From assembly GCA_030149295.1 (NCBI GenBank), contig JASBRV010000102.1, positions 152,159-216,158 of the forward strand: a stretch of 64,000 nt of DNA. Direction: 5' to 3'. A program made the position numbers and the translations under genes. Source of the stretch: Bacteriovoracales bacterium (lineage in GTDB: Bacteria > Bdellovibrionota > Bacteriovoracia > Bacteriovoracales > Bacteriovoracaceae). Numbering within the stretch: position 1 is the first letter of the stretch; each line of letters starts with the position of its first letter. This document shows positions 1 through 9,344 of the stretch, one piece after another. The notes under the pieces were generated by a model. It had not been told where the DNA came from. It searched no databases and saw only the letters and a program-made list of their open reading frames with translations.

Positions 1-1
1 A

Positions 2-514
2 GACTTCTATATACAATTAGGACAAAGTACCAAGGCGACATCTCTATTAATAGAAACCTGTAATGAACAAACACCCCAAAGTTGCTATGACCTAGCATGG
101 AGTCTTGATAAAAAAGATGAAAAAGCGCAAGCCATCAAATATTTTAACAAAGCCTGTGAATTTGGAGTCGAAGAAAGCTGTTTTCATCTAGGTAAGCTCT
201 ACCTTAAAGTAGAGAGGATATTGAGTCTAGATTATCTAAAAAAGGCTTGTGATCGCTATCATAGACAAGCTTGTGCCTTAGTAAAGAAAGTAGAAAGTTT
301 TTTTCTTCACAAAGAAAAATGCCTCAAAGAGAAATCTGGTCAGTCTTGTTTTCTTATGGCCAGTTTTGAACAAGATTATGGGCTAGAGTCTCTAGCTCTC
401 AAAGCTTATCAAGAAAGCTGTGACTACGGCTATCAACTGGCTTGCAATATCCTCAAAGATAAGGAAGCGAGAAAGAAACTACGTGAATCAGGTAAAAAGG
501 TAGAAACGCTTTAA
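2..514 (+). CDS. Sel1-like repeat protein, 5' end outside window
   Basis: The frame is open from the first bases of the window to a TAA at 512-514, so the start lies upstream. The 170 visible residues carry several helical repeats of roughly 36 residues, with alanine/glycine spacing (KACEFGVEESCFHLGKLY and similar) and a recurring Cys pair in each. This is the pattern of Sel1/Hcp-type repeats, in which the cysteines form disulfides in exported members. The family acts as a protein-binding scaffold; no partner can be named here. No signal peptide can be judged because the N-terminus is missing. The stop overlaps the convergent glycosyltransferase stop by 4 bp. The repeat family is clear; the role is unknown. 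Confidence 0.75.
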   Translation, partial: DFYIQLGQSTKATSLLIETCNEQTPQSCYDLAWSLDKKDEKAQAIKYFNKACEFGVEESCFHLGKLYLKVERILSLDYLKKACDRYHRQACALVKKVESFFLHKEKCLKEKSGQSCFLMASFEQDYGLESLALKAYQESCDYGYQLACNILKDKEARKKLRESGKKVETL

Positions 515-1665
515 GCTGCCTTCTTTCCATGTTTTGAAATAATCGTAGAGAACTCTTTGACTCTTTTATAAGCCGATACTTGAGAGTCTATCATTCCTTT
601 GCAAGTATAATGATCTTCAAATCGTGCTCTTCCCGCCCGACCGAGCTTATACTTTAATTCTTGATTATTAAAAATCATGGTCATGGCATTGGCCAATTGT
701 AAAGAGTTCCCAGGTTCGACAATGAGACAAGTTTTCCCTTTTTCACCCACTGCTGGCACGCCACTTTTTAAGTTCGTAGTAACCACTGGTTTAGAACAGG
801 CCATTGCCTCTAACTGAACGATACCAAAATTCTCATTAGGAGTAATTGAAGGAAGGACCAACATATCACACCCATGGTAAAGACCTACAAATTCATCTTG
901 GTCTTTTACTTTTCCAAGAAGTGAAACTTTATCGTCTAATTTTAGTTCTTTAATTTTTTGATTAAGTGCGCCTTTTAATGGTCCATCACCCACTATCACG
1001 ATATGTTGACTACAGGACTTTGCCGCTTCCAATAAAACCTCAACTCCCTTATATTCCACCAGCCTTCCCACAAAAAGAGCATAGGCACCAAATTTTTTGC
1101 GATATTTTCTAGCACACGTGAGATTATTTTCATTGGATGTAAAAGGCGCTTCCTTAATCCCGAAAGGAATAATTTCACATTTTTCCTGATAGTCAGGAAG
1201 AAATTGGCTAAACTTAATATGATTTTTTGTTGGAACAAATATCTTTTGGGTGCGATTAAGAAATCCTTTAAAAAATCGTCGATATAACTTAAGTAAAAAT
1301 TTTTGCCTAACAACATCGCTATGATAAGTCGCTACGACCGGGATATCGCCAGGTAAAGTTAGACTCACCATTTCAGCTAAAGGATTGGGGCAATGAACGT
1401 GAACGAGATCTGCTTCCTTTGCCAATTCATGAACTTTCTTAAGAATGGTAGGATTTAAATTCTGGCCAAAGAGAACACCAACACGTGGAAGACGCACAAC
1501 CTTAACACCATTAATAGTTTCTTCACTACCCTTTAAAGAAGTACTACTACAAAGAACCGTTACATCATGCCCTTTTAGGTGAAGCCCCTCGCATAAGTCT
1601 TTAACCACAGACTCCATACCACCAGAAAAGGGGTGATAATATTTCCCTATATGCAGTATCTTCAA
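511..1665 (-). CDS. GT4-family glycosyltransferase
   Basis: This is a retaining, GT-B fold glycosyltransferase of family GT4, expected to move a sugar from a nucleotide donor to a lipid or polysaccharide acceptor at the inner membrane. The N-terminal half has the FSGGME loop typical of the family. The C-terminal half has FVGRL (about residues 198-202) and the E-x7-E donor-binding signature in ENFGIVQLEA (E278 and E286). I start it at the TTG at 1665 rather than the ATG at 1680. An AGGAG (1675-1671) sits 5 nt before that TTG, and the protein then begins MKILHIG as family members do. It has 384 residues, a normal length. Donor and acceptor cannot be told from sequence. No other polysaccharide genes are adjacent, so the pathway is open. 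Confidence 0.85.
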   Translation of the reverse strand: MKILHIGKYYHPFSGGMESVVKDLCEGLHLKGHDVTVLCSSTSLKGSEETINGVKVVRLPRVGVLFGQNLNPTILKKVHELAKEADLVHVHCPNPLAEMVSLTLPGDIPVVATYHSDVVRQKFLLKLYRRFFKGFLNRTQKIFVPTKNHIKFSQFLPDYQEKCEIIPFGIKEAPFTSNENNLTCARKYRKKFGAYALFVGRLVEYKGVEVLLEAAKSCSQHIVIVGDGPLKGALNQKIKELKLDDKVSLLGKVKDQDEFVGLYHGCDMLVLPSITPNENFGIVQLEAMACSKPVVTTNLKSGVPAVGEKGKTCLIVEPGNSLQLANAMTMIFNNQELKYKLGRAGRARFEDHYTCKGMIDSQVSAYKRVKEFSTIISKHGKKAA

Positions 1666-1863
1666 AGATTCTCCTAGCATGTCCCTATGTCTTTTCGGCT
1701 TAAATCAGAAAATCTTACTTAAAGATTTCTTCATATTTTCTAAACAAGCATATTTTACCGTCCTCATAAAAAGGTTCGGCCGTCGTTTATATCGACGTTT
1801 TTTCCACCTAACCTGTTGTTTTTCTATGGAGAATATGGCCTAAATATTGAAGCTTATGAGGTC

Positions 1864-2370
1864 ATGAAATATTCGACCATTGCTAAACCAATTTTCTATA
1901 CTTCATTTTCCCTCCTCGTGGTGCTCACGTTGGGAGTTCAAGCCTCCTTTGGCCCCGCAGACCTTGTTAAGACTTTTACTTTCACTAGTCTCTTTGAACG
2001 AAATCCGAAAATATGGGGCACCTACCAACTCAGAAGTGAAAATCTAACTGATTTCAAAGGAAAAAATATCACTCTACCAAAGAGAGTTAGTGACTTAGTC
2101 ATCAGTGATGGCCATTTAACTTTTGTGAGAGAAATTAAGCCTGAAGACACAACCAAAATTGTTGTAGAAAGAATCCCTTATAAAAAGAAGAAGAAGGCTT
2201 TTAAAAATAGAGAGACTAGGCTTATGCAAGAAAGAATGGATCGCCTTCTCACCTATACTCTCAGAGAAAGACTAAGCTTAAGTCAAGAAGAGCGAATTAT
2301 CTACAATGAGGTCAAATGCCTTAGAGTCAAAAAAGGCATTCAATGTCGGGTTGTTGGGCTTGTTAATTAA
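1864..2370 (+). CDS. small exported protein of unknown function
   Basis: I do not recognise this family. The ATG at 1864 follows GAGG by only 2 nt; a TTG at 1816 would add 16 residues ahead of the same hydrophobic stretch and looks less natural. From 1864 the protein has 168 residues. It has a short basic start, a hydrophobic segment at about residues 8-27 ending near VQASFG (a plausible signal peptide or anchor), a beta-rich middle and a strongly basic Lys/Arg helix at about 105-150. Two cysteines near the C-terminus could form a disulfide. It stands alone, and its stop overlaps the purM stop by 8 bp on the opposite strand. Confidence 0.55.
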   Translation: MKYSTIAKPIFYTSFSLLVVLTLGVQASFGPADLVKTFTFTSLFERNPKIWGTYQLRSENLTDFKGKNITLPKRVSDLVISDGHLTFVREIKPEDTTKIVVERIPYKKKKKAFKNRETRLMQERMDRLLTYTLRERLSLSQEERIIYNEVKCLRVKKGIQCRVVGLVN

Positions 2371-3367
2371 ATCGATGATCTTTTAAAAAGATTCCTTTAT
2401 CTTTTACCACTTCACCTATAACCACAGCATTTTCATTTGCTAATAAAGACATCACCTTCTGAGGTGAATTGGTAGCTAAGACCATTCCAAAACCACAATT
2501 GAATGTTTTCAACATTTCAGAAGTTGAAATTCCTCCAATATCTTGAATCCATTTGAACTCAGGTAAGAAAAACTCACTCTTTAATTCATCTTCACTAAAG
2601 TTTAAACGATAACCTAGTTGTTCATTCATGCGGGGAATATTGTAAATACCACCACCCGTGATATGAGAGGCACCATTTAATAAGCCTTTTTCAATTAAGA
2701 CTTTTAAGGCATTCCAATAGATGCGAGTTGGCTTGAGAAAGTCTTTTTTAGAGAAATCACCCATCTTATTTTCAGCAGTGGCTTTTTCAATAACTTTTCG
2801 AACTAAGGAATAGCCGTTGCTATGAAAGCCGTCTGAGCGCAGAGCAATTAAACTATCACCCATTTGCACCTTCTCGCCACCAAGTACCTGATCTTTAAAA
2901 ACTTCACCTACCGCAAAACCGGCGAGATCGTATTCCCCTTCATTGTACATTCCAGGCATTTCAGCGGTTTCTCCCCCAATAAGCGCTGCTTCGCTTTGAA
3001 GACAACCAGAGACCACACCATCAATAATCGCTTCACTCGTAGTCAGCTCAAGCTTTCCAGTGGCTAAGTAATCCATAAAAAAGAGAGGTTTCGCTCCAGT
3101 ACATATAATATCATTCACACACATTGCGACCAGGTCGATACCTACGGTGTCGTGTTGATTGCATTCGAAGGCAAGTTTTAATTTAGTTCCCACCCCATCG
3201 GTTCCAGCAGCTAGATAACGATCTCCCACCTCATAAAGACAAGCAAATCCACCAACACCACCAATGACCCTACGTCCATATGTCGATTTAACCTTGGCCT
3301 TAATTTTTTCGACAAGGGCATCACCCTTTTCAATATCAACACCACTATCTTTATATGTTAAGCTCAT
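2363..3367 (-). CDS. purM: phosphoribosylformylglycinamidine cyclo-ligase (AIR synthetase)
   Basis: PurM closes the imidazole ring: FGAM plus ATP gives 5-aminoimidazole ribonucleotide, step 5 of purine synthesis, in the cytoplasm. The 334-residue protein is full length. It starts with the family's YKDSGVDI, has GGVGGF near residue 37, the ATP/phosphate loop GTDGVGTKL near 56, and GIDLVAMCVND and GGETAEMPG further on. The start has a strong GAGGAG ribosome-binding site. It is the last gene of the purine operon, 24 nt after purH. Its end runs 8 bp into the convergent gene and no terminator hairpin is visible, so transcription of the two probably collides or ends in the neighbour. Confidence 0.97.
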   Translation of the reverse strand: MSLTYKDSGVDIEKGDALVEKIKAKVKSTYGRRVIGGVGGFACLYEVGDRYLAAGTDGVGTKLKLAFECNQHDTVGIDLVAMCVNDIICTGAKPLFFMDYLATGKLELTTSEAIIDGVVSGCLQSEAALIGGETAEMPGMYNEGEYDLAGFAVGEVFKDQVLGGEKVQMGDSLIALRSDGFHSNGYSLVRKVIEKATAENKMGDFSKKDFLKPTRIYWNALKVLIEKGLLNGASHITGGGIYNIPRMNEQLGYRLNFSEDELKSEFFLPEFKWIQDIGGISTSEMLKTFNCGFGMVLATNSPQKVMSLLANENAVVIGEVVKDKGIFLKDHRFN

Positions 3368-3391
3368 GATTTTCTCCTCAATGATTCGTCT

Positions 3392-4978
3392 TTAGTGGCG
3401 AAAATGCCTCATCCCCGTAAAGGCCATAGATACGCCTTTTTCTTCGCATGCTTGGATAACTTCCTTATCTTTAATACTGCCGCCTGGTTGAACGATGGCC
3501 TTAATGCCAAATTCACTAGAAAGGTCAATATTGTCACGAAATGGAAAAAAGGCATCAGAAACAAGAAGACACTGACTTAAATCATCATGACCATTTTCCC
3601 GTGCTTTGGCGACAGCTTGCTCAAGGCTCACTCTTCGATTGGGATTTCCCATTCCAGCACCAAAGAGAAAAATGGTTCCCTGATCCTTACCGACTAGACT
3701 TATGGCATTACTCTTCAAATGCTTGGTCACTTTAATCCCAAAATTTAATAGGAGTGAATCCTTTAAACCATCATGATCACCTACAATAATGTCGATGTCT
3801 TTTTCAACTCCATTATCCTCTTCCTGAACAACAAATCCACCATCAATCGATCTCACCATAAGATCGTTAAAATCATCGTACTTATCTAGAGCTGCTAATT
3901 CGATAAGACGCAAATTCTTTTTTTTAGAAAAGATATCGCGCGCTTCTTTATCAAATGAGGGAGCGATAATGACTTCTACAAAACGATTTTCAAAAAAACG
4001 AGCTGCTTCCTCATTCACCGAACAATTAAAAGCAATGATAGAACCGAAAGCTGAGACATTATCCCCCTCCCAGGCGTGGGTCAGAGTCGCCAAGAGATCA
4101 GCTCCAATAGCGGCACCACAAGGATTAGCATGTTTAATGATCGTTACGGCATAGGGCTTTTTTTGATCACATAAGCGATTGAGATCACTATTGCATCTCC
4201 AGGCCGCATCGGCATCGAGAAGGTTATTATAGGATAATTCTTTTCCTTGAAGAGAAGGTGCTGCGGCTAGGGTATTAACTCTACCCTTTTGCCTTAAAGG
4301 ATCAACAATCACATAGCCCTTTTGGTGCGGATTTTCCCCATATCTGGCTTCTTTAACATTCTTTTTGTCACTTAAATCAATATGAATCCCTTGAGAATCT
4401 CCATTGACCTCACTGTTAAGAGTTTGGGCAATAAGAGAGTCATAGGCAGCTGTATGAGAAAAAGCTTCAAGAGCTAATTTTTTTCTTAAATCAAAATCAA
4501 TCTGATCTTTTTGAAAGGCCTCAATAAATTCACCATATTGACCGGGATTGGTTAAAACGGCTACACTCTGGTGATTTTTGGCGGCGGCCCTCACCATTGT
4601 AGGCCCACCTATATCAATATTTTCGATTAACTCTTCGTAACTTCCATTCTTCTTCACCACTTCTGAAAAGGGGTAAAGATTACAGACAACGAGGTCAATC
4701 GGATCAATTTCTAATTCTTTTGCTTGCTTTTCGTCCTCTTGATGCCCACGCCTATAAAGAAGGGCACTTGATATTTGAAAGCTTAAAGTTTTCATTCGGC
4801 CACCAAAAGCTTCCGGGTTTCCCGTAACGTTTTCAACAGGTGTTACCTTCACTCCAGCATCTTCAAGGGACTTTCGAGTCCCCCCGCTAGAGATTAGCTC
4901 CACTCCTTGTTCGCTAAGAAATTTCCCTAACTCAACAATCCCTTCTTTATCGCTTACGCTTAGAAGTGCCTTTTTCAT
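3392..4978 (-). CDS. purH: bifunctional AICAR transformylase / IMP cyclohydrolase
   Basis: PurH carries out the last two purine steps: formylation of AICAR with 10-formyl-tetrahydrofolate, then ring closure to IMP. The N-terminal MGS-like cyclohydrolase domain (about residues 1-140, beginning KKALLSVSDKEG) is followed by the transformylase domain with ARYGENPHQ and the catalytic KHANPCG. At 528 residues it has the standard length. A longer frame opens with TTG at 5005, but the ATG at 4978 has an AAAGGAAAG ribosome-binding site and matches the family start. It lies 17 nt downstream of purQ and 24 nt upstream of purM in the same operon. Confidence 0.97.
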   Translation of the reverse strand: MKKALLSVSDKEGIVELGKFLSEQGVELISSGGTRKSLEDAGVKVTPVENVTGNPEAFGGRMKTLSFQISSALLYRRGHQEDEKQAKELEIDPIDLVVCNLYPFSEVVKKNGSYEELIENIDIGGPTMVRAAAKNHQSVAVLTNPGQYGEFIEAFQKDQIDFDLRKKLALEAFSHTAAYDSLIAQTLNSEVNGDSQGIHIDLSDKKNVKEARYGENPHQKGYVIVDPLRQKGRVNTLAAAPSLQGKELSYNNLLDADAAWRCNSDLNRLCDQKKPYAVTIIKHANPCGAAIGADLLATLTHAWEGDNVSAFGSIIAFNCSVNEEAARFFENRFVEVIIAPSFDKEARDIFSKKKNLRLIELAALDKYDDFNDLMVRSIDGGFVVQEEDNGVEKDIDIIVGDHDGLKDSLLLNFGIKVTKHLKSNAISLVGKDQGTIFLFGAGMGNPNRRVSLEQAVAKARENGHDDLSQCLLVSDAFFPFRDNIDLSSEFGIKAIVQPGGSIKDKEVIQACEEKGVSMAFTGMRHFRH

Positions 4979-4995
4979 AAATTCTTTCCTTTTAT

Positions 4996-5700
4996 CTATC
5001 TGCAAAAATTAACTGCATTTTCAAAAATCTTTAAACCGATACTCCCCCTAATGACTCCTCCCGGATAAAGAGTTTCTTTAATGGCAGCTTCTGGATGGGG
5101 CATCAGACCTAAAACCAGGCCTGTTTCATCGGTAAGCCCTGCAATGTTTCTGTCAGAACCATTGGGATTTTGTGAATAAGTAAGCGCCACATGAATGTCA
5201 TCGCCACTAACATCCTTATTAATCTTTAATCTCCCTTCTCCATGACGAATAGGAAGATGAAATTCTTCACAGTCTTTTAGCCAAATACAATTCTTAGTTT
5301 CCACCTTTAATGTCGACCATTGATTAATAAAGTGACCCGATTCATTTTGTGCCAGACCAACTTTCCCTTCCTCACTAAGAAGGCCTAGTTTCGTTAAAAC
5401 CTGAAAACCATTACAAATTCCTATGACCGGTTTCTTATCAGCGACAAAATCCTTGATCCCCTCTTTAAGGTAGGATTTCAATTTAAGGGAAAAAACTTTT
5501 CCACTACCCAATTCATCGCCAAAGCTAAAACCACCAGGAAGGGCAAGAATGTTATAACCCTTTAAGAAATCAGGACCTAGGCATTCCAATTGATTAATGT
5601 GAAGAATTGTAGTCTCAGCACTGCAAACATTAAAGGCCCTTGCCGTTTCCAACTCACAGTTAACACCATCACCCGTTATGATCAGTACTTTTACATTCAT
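4996..5700 (-). CDS. purQ: FGAM synthase glutaminase subunit
   Basis: PurQ hydrolyses glutamine and passes the ammonia to PurL for conversion of FGAR to FGAM. It is a triad-type class I amidotransferase. PGGFSFGDELGSG is near residue 55, the nucleophile is Cys96 in GICNGF, and the catalytic His is in MPHPEA near the C-terminus. The ATG at 5700 overlaps the purL stop as ATGA and has GGAG 6 nt upstream, so I prefer it to the ATG 8 codons earlier; the protein is 234 residues. The overlap suggests translational coupling, fitting a subunit needed in proportion to PurL. Confidence 0.96.
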   Translation of the reverse strand: MNVKVLIITGDGVNCELETARAFNVCSAETTILHINQLECLGPDFLKGYNILALPGGFSFGDELGSGKVFSLKLKSYLKEGIKDFVADKKPVIGICNGFQVLTKLGLLSEEGKVGLAQNESGHFINQWSTLKVETKNCIWLKDCEEFHLPIRHGEGRLKINKDVSGDDIHVALTYSQNPNGSDRNIAGLTDETGLVLGLMPHPEAAIKETLYPGGVIRGSIGLKIFENAVNFCR

Positions 5701-8687
5701 GACAGACTCCATTCTCTTTTCCAAGCTTTTAACAACACGTCGGTGGAAATTTCAAATTCACCAGGTAATGATACAAGCGGATTTTCACTAACAATCGCTA
5801 CCTTTTTGAAAGGGACATTAGTCTCAGCACATTCTTTTTCAAACTCAGTAAGGTCAGTATTCTCAATCGCCACAAGAATCATTCCAGGCCCTTCACCAAA
5901 GCCCTTAAGGGCTAGATCAGAATGAAAGAAATCTGGCTCCAACAAGGCTCCAAAACTATGGTCAAAGAGCATTTCTGCAGTGGCACAAAGGACCCCACCA
6001 TCACTTACATCATGGGCAGCTTTTATAAGGCCTTTTTGATTAAGTTGATAAAAAGAATGATAAGTTTTTTGGCATACTGAAAAATCCCAAGATTCAGGTA
6101 AAATTTCTTCGTTACTTTTAATCGTTTCAACAGTCTCAGCGAGTTCACTTCCCATAAAACTCATTTGCTCTTTACCGAGTAGATAAATAGTCTGCTGAGA
6201 GGTAGTGACAACAGAGCGACAAAGATTTTTTTGATTACCGTATCCCATGGCCGTAACGAGTAACGTGGGCTGAATAGAAATCACCAAGTCGTCACCAGAA
6301 CGATTTTTTCCTCGAAAGTCATTCTTCATGCTGTCTTTGCCACTGACAAGAGGAGCGCGATACAGCTTGCAGATATCGTAAAGACCTTTACAAGTATCAA
6401 CCAATTGACCTAACTTTTTTGCTCCCCCTGGATTTTTGCTACTCTCTACAGGATCAGGCCAACAGAAGTTATCAAGGAGACAAATTTTTTCAGGATCAAC
6501 GCCTGAAACTATAATATTTCTAACCGCTTCATCGACACTAAGCTTGGCCATCACCTCACTATCAAAAGCGCTCATCTTTGGAGCAAGACCACAACCAACA
6601 CTAACAAAGCCCCCTATTTCACCTCCATGTGCTTCTAGGTCAATGACCCCAGAATCCCCAGGACTTATACCATGAACTCCAGGAAAGGGTTTACCTATAG
6701 TAGCCCCTTGCACTTCATGATCATATTGGCGCACCCATGGTTCCTTACTGGCGATATTTTCTCTTTTCATCATTAAAGGGAAAAGCTCTGTCATAGGAGG
6801 CAATTGATTTTTCTTTTTTAATTGAACCCAAGATTCTCGCTTCTCACCCCTTACACTTTTTGCCTTTAATTGCAGCTTAGGAACGCCATCATGCAAAAAG
6901 GTCATTTCAAGCTGACCCACTCTTTGATCTTTATAAAAAATCTCTAGGGCACCATTATCAGTAAATTCACCCATACAAATTGCACTGACACCTCTTTCCT
7001 TGGCCAAAGATTCAAATTCATCGACCTTCTCCGAAGAAACAGCACAAGTCATTCGTTCCTGACTTTCACTTATCATTATCTCCCAAGGGGACAGACCGGG
7101 GTATTTTCTGGGATGTCGATTAAGATCAATGCGAGCTCCACCAGTCAACTCCGCCATTTCCCCAATACTAGAAGAAATGCCACCAGCCCCATTATCTGTG
7201 ATACAATTATATAGGCCTCGATCTCTAGCAACCAAAAGAAAGTCCATGACTCTTTTTTGAGTTAAGGGATCTCCAATTTGAACAGCAGTAGCAGGGGAAT
7301 CTTCATTAAGCTCCATACTACTAAAGGTCGCCCCGTGAATGCCATCAGCACCGACGGCTCCACCGACCACATATATTTTATTTCCGACCACTGCACCTTT
7401 CTCACTTCCTTCTCGACCATCCGGTAGTTTTGGCGGCAAAATGCCGACAGTTCCACAAAAGACTAAAGGTTTTCCGGCATAATCTTGGTCAAAAACAATA
7501 GCACCATTAACGGTGGGAATTCCGCTTTTATTCCCCCCATCTTCAACACCTTTATGAACTCCTCTTAATAGTTTCGCTGGCTCCATTAAACCCGCTGGCA
7601 AAGAATTAGGATCAATCATTTGAGGTAATTCAGTTTGCCCCAAGCAAAAAACATTCGTATTGGCGATAGGTTTAGCACCCAGACCACAACCCAAAATATC
7701 ACGATTAACTCCTAAAATACCTGTAATAGCACCACCGTATGGATCGAGAGCTGAAGGGGAATTATGAGTTTCAACTTTAATGCAAAGATCAGTTTTCTGA
7801 TCAAATCGAACGATGCCGGCATTATCACTAAAGACACTCACTAACCAATCCACTCCATCATCAGCAAGTTCTTTAGTCGCCTTTTTTATATAGCTAGGAT
7901 AAAGACCTTGAATACTCTCTCTCTTTCCCGTTCGTTCATCATGATACTCGATATCAGCTGCAAAAATTTTATGCTTACAATGCTCTGACCAAGTTTGTGC
8001 CAGGACCTCGAGTTCCACGTCCGTAGGCCACTGTGGAAGACCAAGCTCAAGTCTTCTTTTTTGAGTAGACTCTTCACGATAATAAGCGCGAATGGCAAGC
8101 ATCTCCTCTTGATTCAAAGCCAAACAACGCGATCGGCTCAATTCATTAAGGGTCTCCACACTCCCCTCCAGGGAAACCTCATGTGCTGATTCATCATGGT
8201 GGATGTTCACAGCAGGTATTTTGCTATCAAGAAAGCGCTCATTTGAATGAAAACTCTCTTTACTTAAAATTAGAATGTCTTGGATAAGAGGATTTCCAAC
8301 TTCTGGCCTTAGTGTATTTCCAATACTCTCCACATCAATAGGTTCTTTACTCTGAACAAAATAAAGGCTTCCGCTAGAACAATGGGCCACAACCCCTTTC
8401 AAGGCCAGGGCTTCCTCAAGTGCCTTTGCTGAATTATCTGTGACACCAGGGAGGAAGTGAACATCGAGAACGCAACCGAGGTCCTCTAAATCATATTGTT
8501 CACATTTAAGAGTTTGCAAAGATTCATCAATAATGGCGTCTTTTAGGACGTCTTCATTAACCGCGACTTCAGTTTCAATGACATAATAAGAAGCCTTGGT
8601 AATAGAGCCTTTAAAGTTAGGAATTTGACCTTCTAAACCTTTAAGTCCTACTGGATACTTCGAGACAATTTCAATACGTTTAATCAT
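5697..8687 (-). CDS. purL: FGAM synthase large subunit, PurS-like domain included
   Basis: This is phosphoribosylformylglycinamidine synthase, the ATP-dependent amidation of FGAR. At 996 residues it is longer than small PurL (about 740) and shorter than the 1,290-residue fused enzyme. The N-terminal part of about 220 residues includes a PurS-like region and a linker. The synthase core begins near TWSEHCKHKIF (234-239), whose SEHC-HKIF matches the large-type enzyme. The glutaminase domain is absent and is supplied by the next gene, purQ. The start is the ATG at 8687, 6 nt after AAGGAA and following the purN stop; a TTG one codon earlier is possible. The stop overlaps purQ as ATGA. No free-standing purS is seen in the window, and none should be needed. 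Confidence 0.96.
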   Translation of the reverse strand: MIKRIEIVSKYPVGLKGLEGQIPNFKGSITKASYYVIETEVAVNEDVLKDAIIDESLQTLKCEQYDLEDLGCVLDVHFLPGVTDNSAKALEEALALKGVVAHCSSGSLYFVQSKEPIDVESIGNTLRPEVGNPLIQDILILSKESFHSNERFLDSKIPAVNIHHDESAHEVSLEGSVETLNELSRSRCLALNQEEMLAIRAYYREESTQKRRLELGLPQWPTDVELEVLAQTWSEHCKHKIFAADIEYHDERTGKRESIQGLYPSYIKKATKELADDGVDWLVSVFSDNAGIVRFDQKTDLCIKVETHNSPSALDPYGGAITGILGVNRDILGCGLGAKPIANTNVFCLGQTELPQMIDPNSLPAGLMEPAKLLRGVHKGVEDGGNKSGIPTVNGAIVFDQDYAGKPLVFCGTVGILPPKLPDGREGSEKGAVVGNKIYVVGGAVGADGIHGATFSSMELNEDSPATAVQIGDPLTQKRVMDFLLVARDRGLYNCITDNGAGGISSSIGEMAELTGGARIDLNRHPRKYPGLSPWEIMISESQERMTCAVSSEKVDEFESLAKERGVSAICMGEFTDNGALEIFYKDQRVGQLEMTFLHDGVPKLQLKAKSVRGEKRESWVQLKKKNQLPPMTELFPLMMKRENIASKEPWVRQYDHEVQGATIGKPFPGVHGISPGDSGVIDLEAHGGEIGGFVSVGCGLAPKMSAFDSEVMAKLSVDEAVRNIIVSGVDPEKICLLDNFCWPDPVESSKNPGGAKKLGQLVDTCKGLYDICKLYRAPLVSGKDSMKNDFRGKNRSGDDLVISIQPTLLVTAMGYGNQKNLCRSVVTTSQQTIYLLGKEQMSFMGSELAETVETIKSNEEILPESWDFSVCQKTYHSFYQLNQKGLIKAAHDVSDGGVLCATAEMLFDHSFGALLEPDFFHSDLALKGFGEGPGMILVAIENTDLTEFEKECAETNVPFKKVAIVSENPLVSLPGEFEISTDVLLKAWKREWSLS

Positions 8688-8690
8688 CAA

Positions 8691-9344
8691 CTATTCCTTA
8701 TTCTCAAAAACAGGTTTCCCTTTTTTAAAATAAAAATCTTTTTGAATAAAGTCCTTGAGAATTCGAGCATAACTCTCATTTTCAAGTGTCTTTCCTTTTT
8801 CTGTAAAAGCTGCAAAAGAATCTGAGCTATCTCTTTCTATTGTTTTTTGGCGAAGGATAGGACCCTTATCAACGTCTTCATTTACGAGATGAATAGTATG
8901 ACCATAAGTCTCATCCTGGTTAGCATAGGCCTTTTTGTAGCTTCCAAGACCTGGGTATTTAGGAAGAAGACTTGGATGGATATTAACCACACGGTAAAGA
9001 CTGTCTATTTTTGAAGAGTCAAGGTTTACCTGCTCAAAAGCCTTTAAGAAGTCAATTGAGAGAATCTTTAAAAATCCTGCGAGAAAAACCCATTGGATAC
9101 TATGTTGACGACATATCTTAATGACCTCTTCTTCAAAAAGAGGATCTACTCCCTTTTGCTGGTCCTTTACATAATAACAAGGAATATCATTCACTTGACA
9201 AAAAGTTCTTAAAGGACTGTTTTCTTTGTTGACCAACATAAACTCAGGGGCAAAACCATGTTTCTTTCCCTCGTGATAAAGTGCAATGGCATTGGTGCCA
9301 TTACCACTTGCTAAAATGGCATAAGCTCCAAAGGGAACAAACAC
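8691..9344 (-). CDS. purN: phosphoribosylglycinamide formyltransferase, folate-dependent
   Basis: PurN transfers a formyl group from 10-formyl-tetrahydrofolate to GAR, step 3 of the pathway. The nucleotide-binding loop ASGNGTN is near residue 12. The catalytic Asn/His lie in VVNIHPSLLPKYPG, and the partner Asp is in NEDVDKGPIL. At 217 residues it is normal in length. It begins with GTG at 9344, which shares its first base with the last base of the purD TAG stop; GAGGA lies a few bases upstream. The gap to purL is 3 nt, so the two are probably coupled in translation. The residues around the core are somewhat divergent but the active-site set is complete. Confidence 0.95.
   Translation of the reverse strand: MFVPFGAYAILASGNGTNAIALYHEGKKHGFAPEFMLVNKENSPLRTFCQVNDIPCYYVKDQQKGVDPLFEEEVIKICRQHSIQWVFLAGFLKILSIDFLKAFEQVNLDSSKIDSLYRVVNIHPSLLPKYPGLGSYKKAYANQDETYGHTIHLVNEDVDKGPILRQKTIERDSSDSFAAFTEKGKTLENESYARILKDFIQKDFYFKKGKPVFENKE

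Noticed and set aside
996..1316. 106-residue frame inside the glycosyltransferase gene
   Set aside because: Fully inside a conserved gene in another frame, without a ribosome-binding site or family likeness.
5590..5925. 111-residue plus-strand frame across the purQ/purL junction
   Set aside because: Antisense to two certain genes with no start signals.
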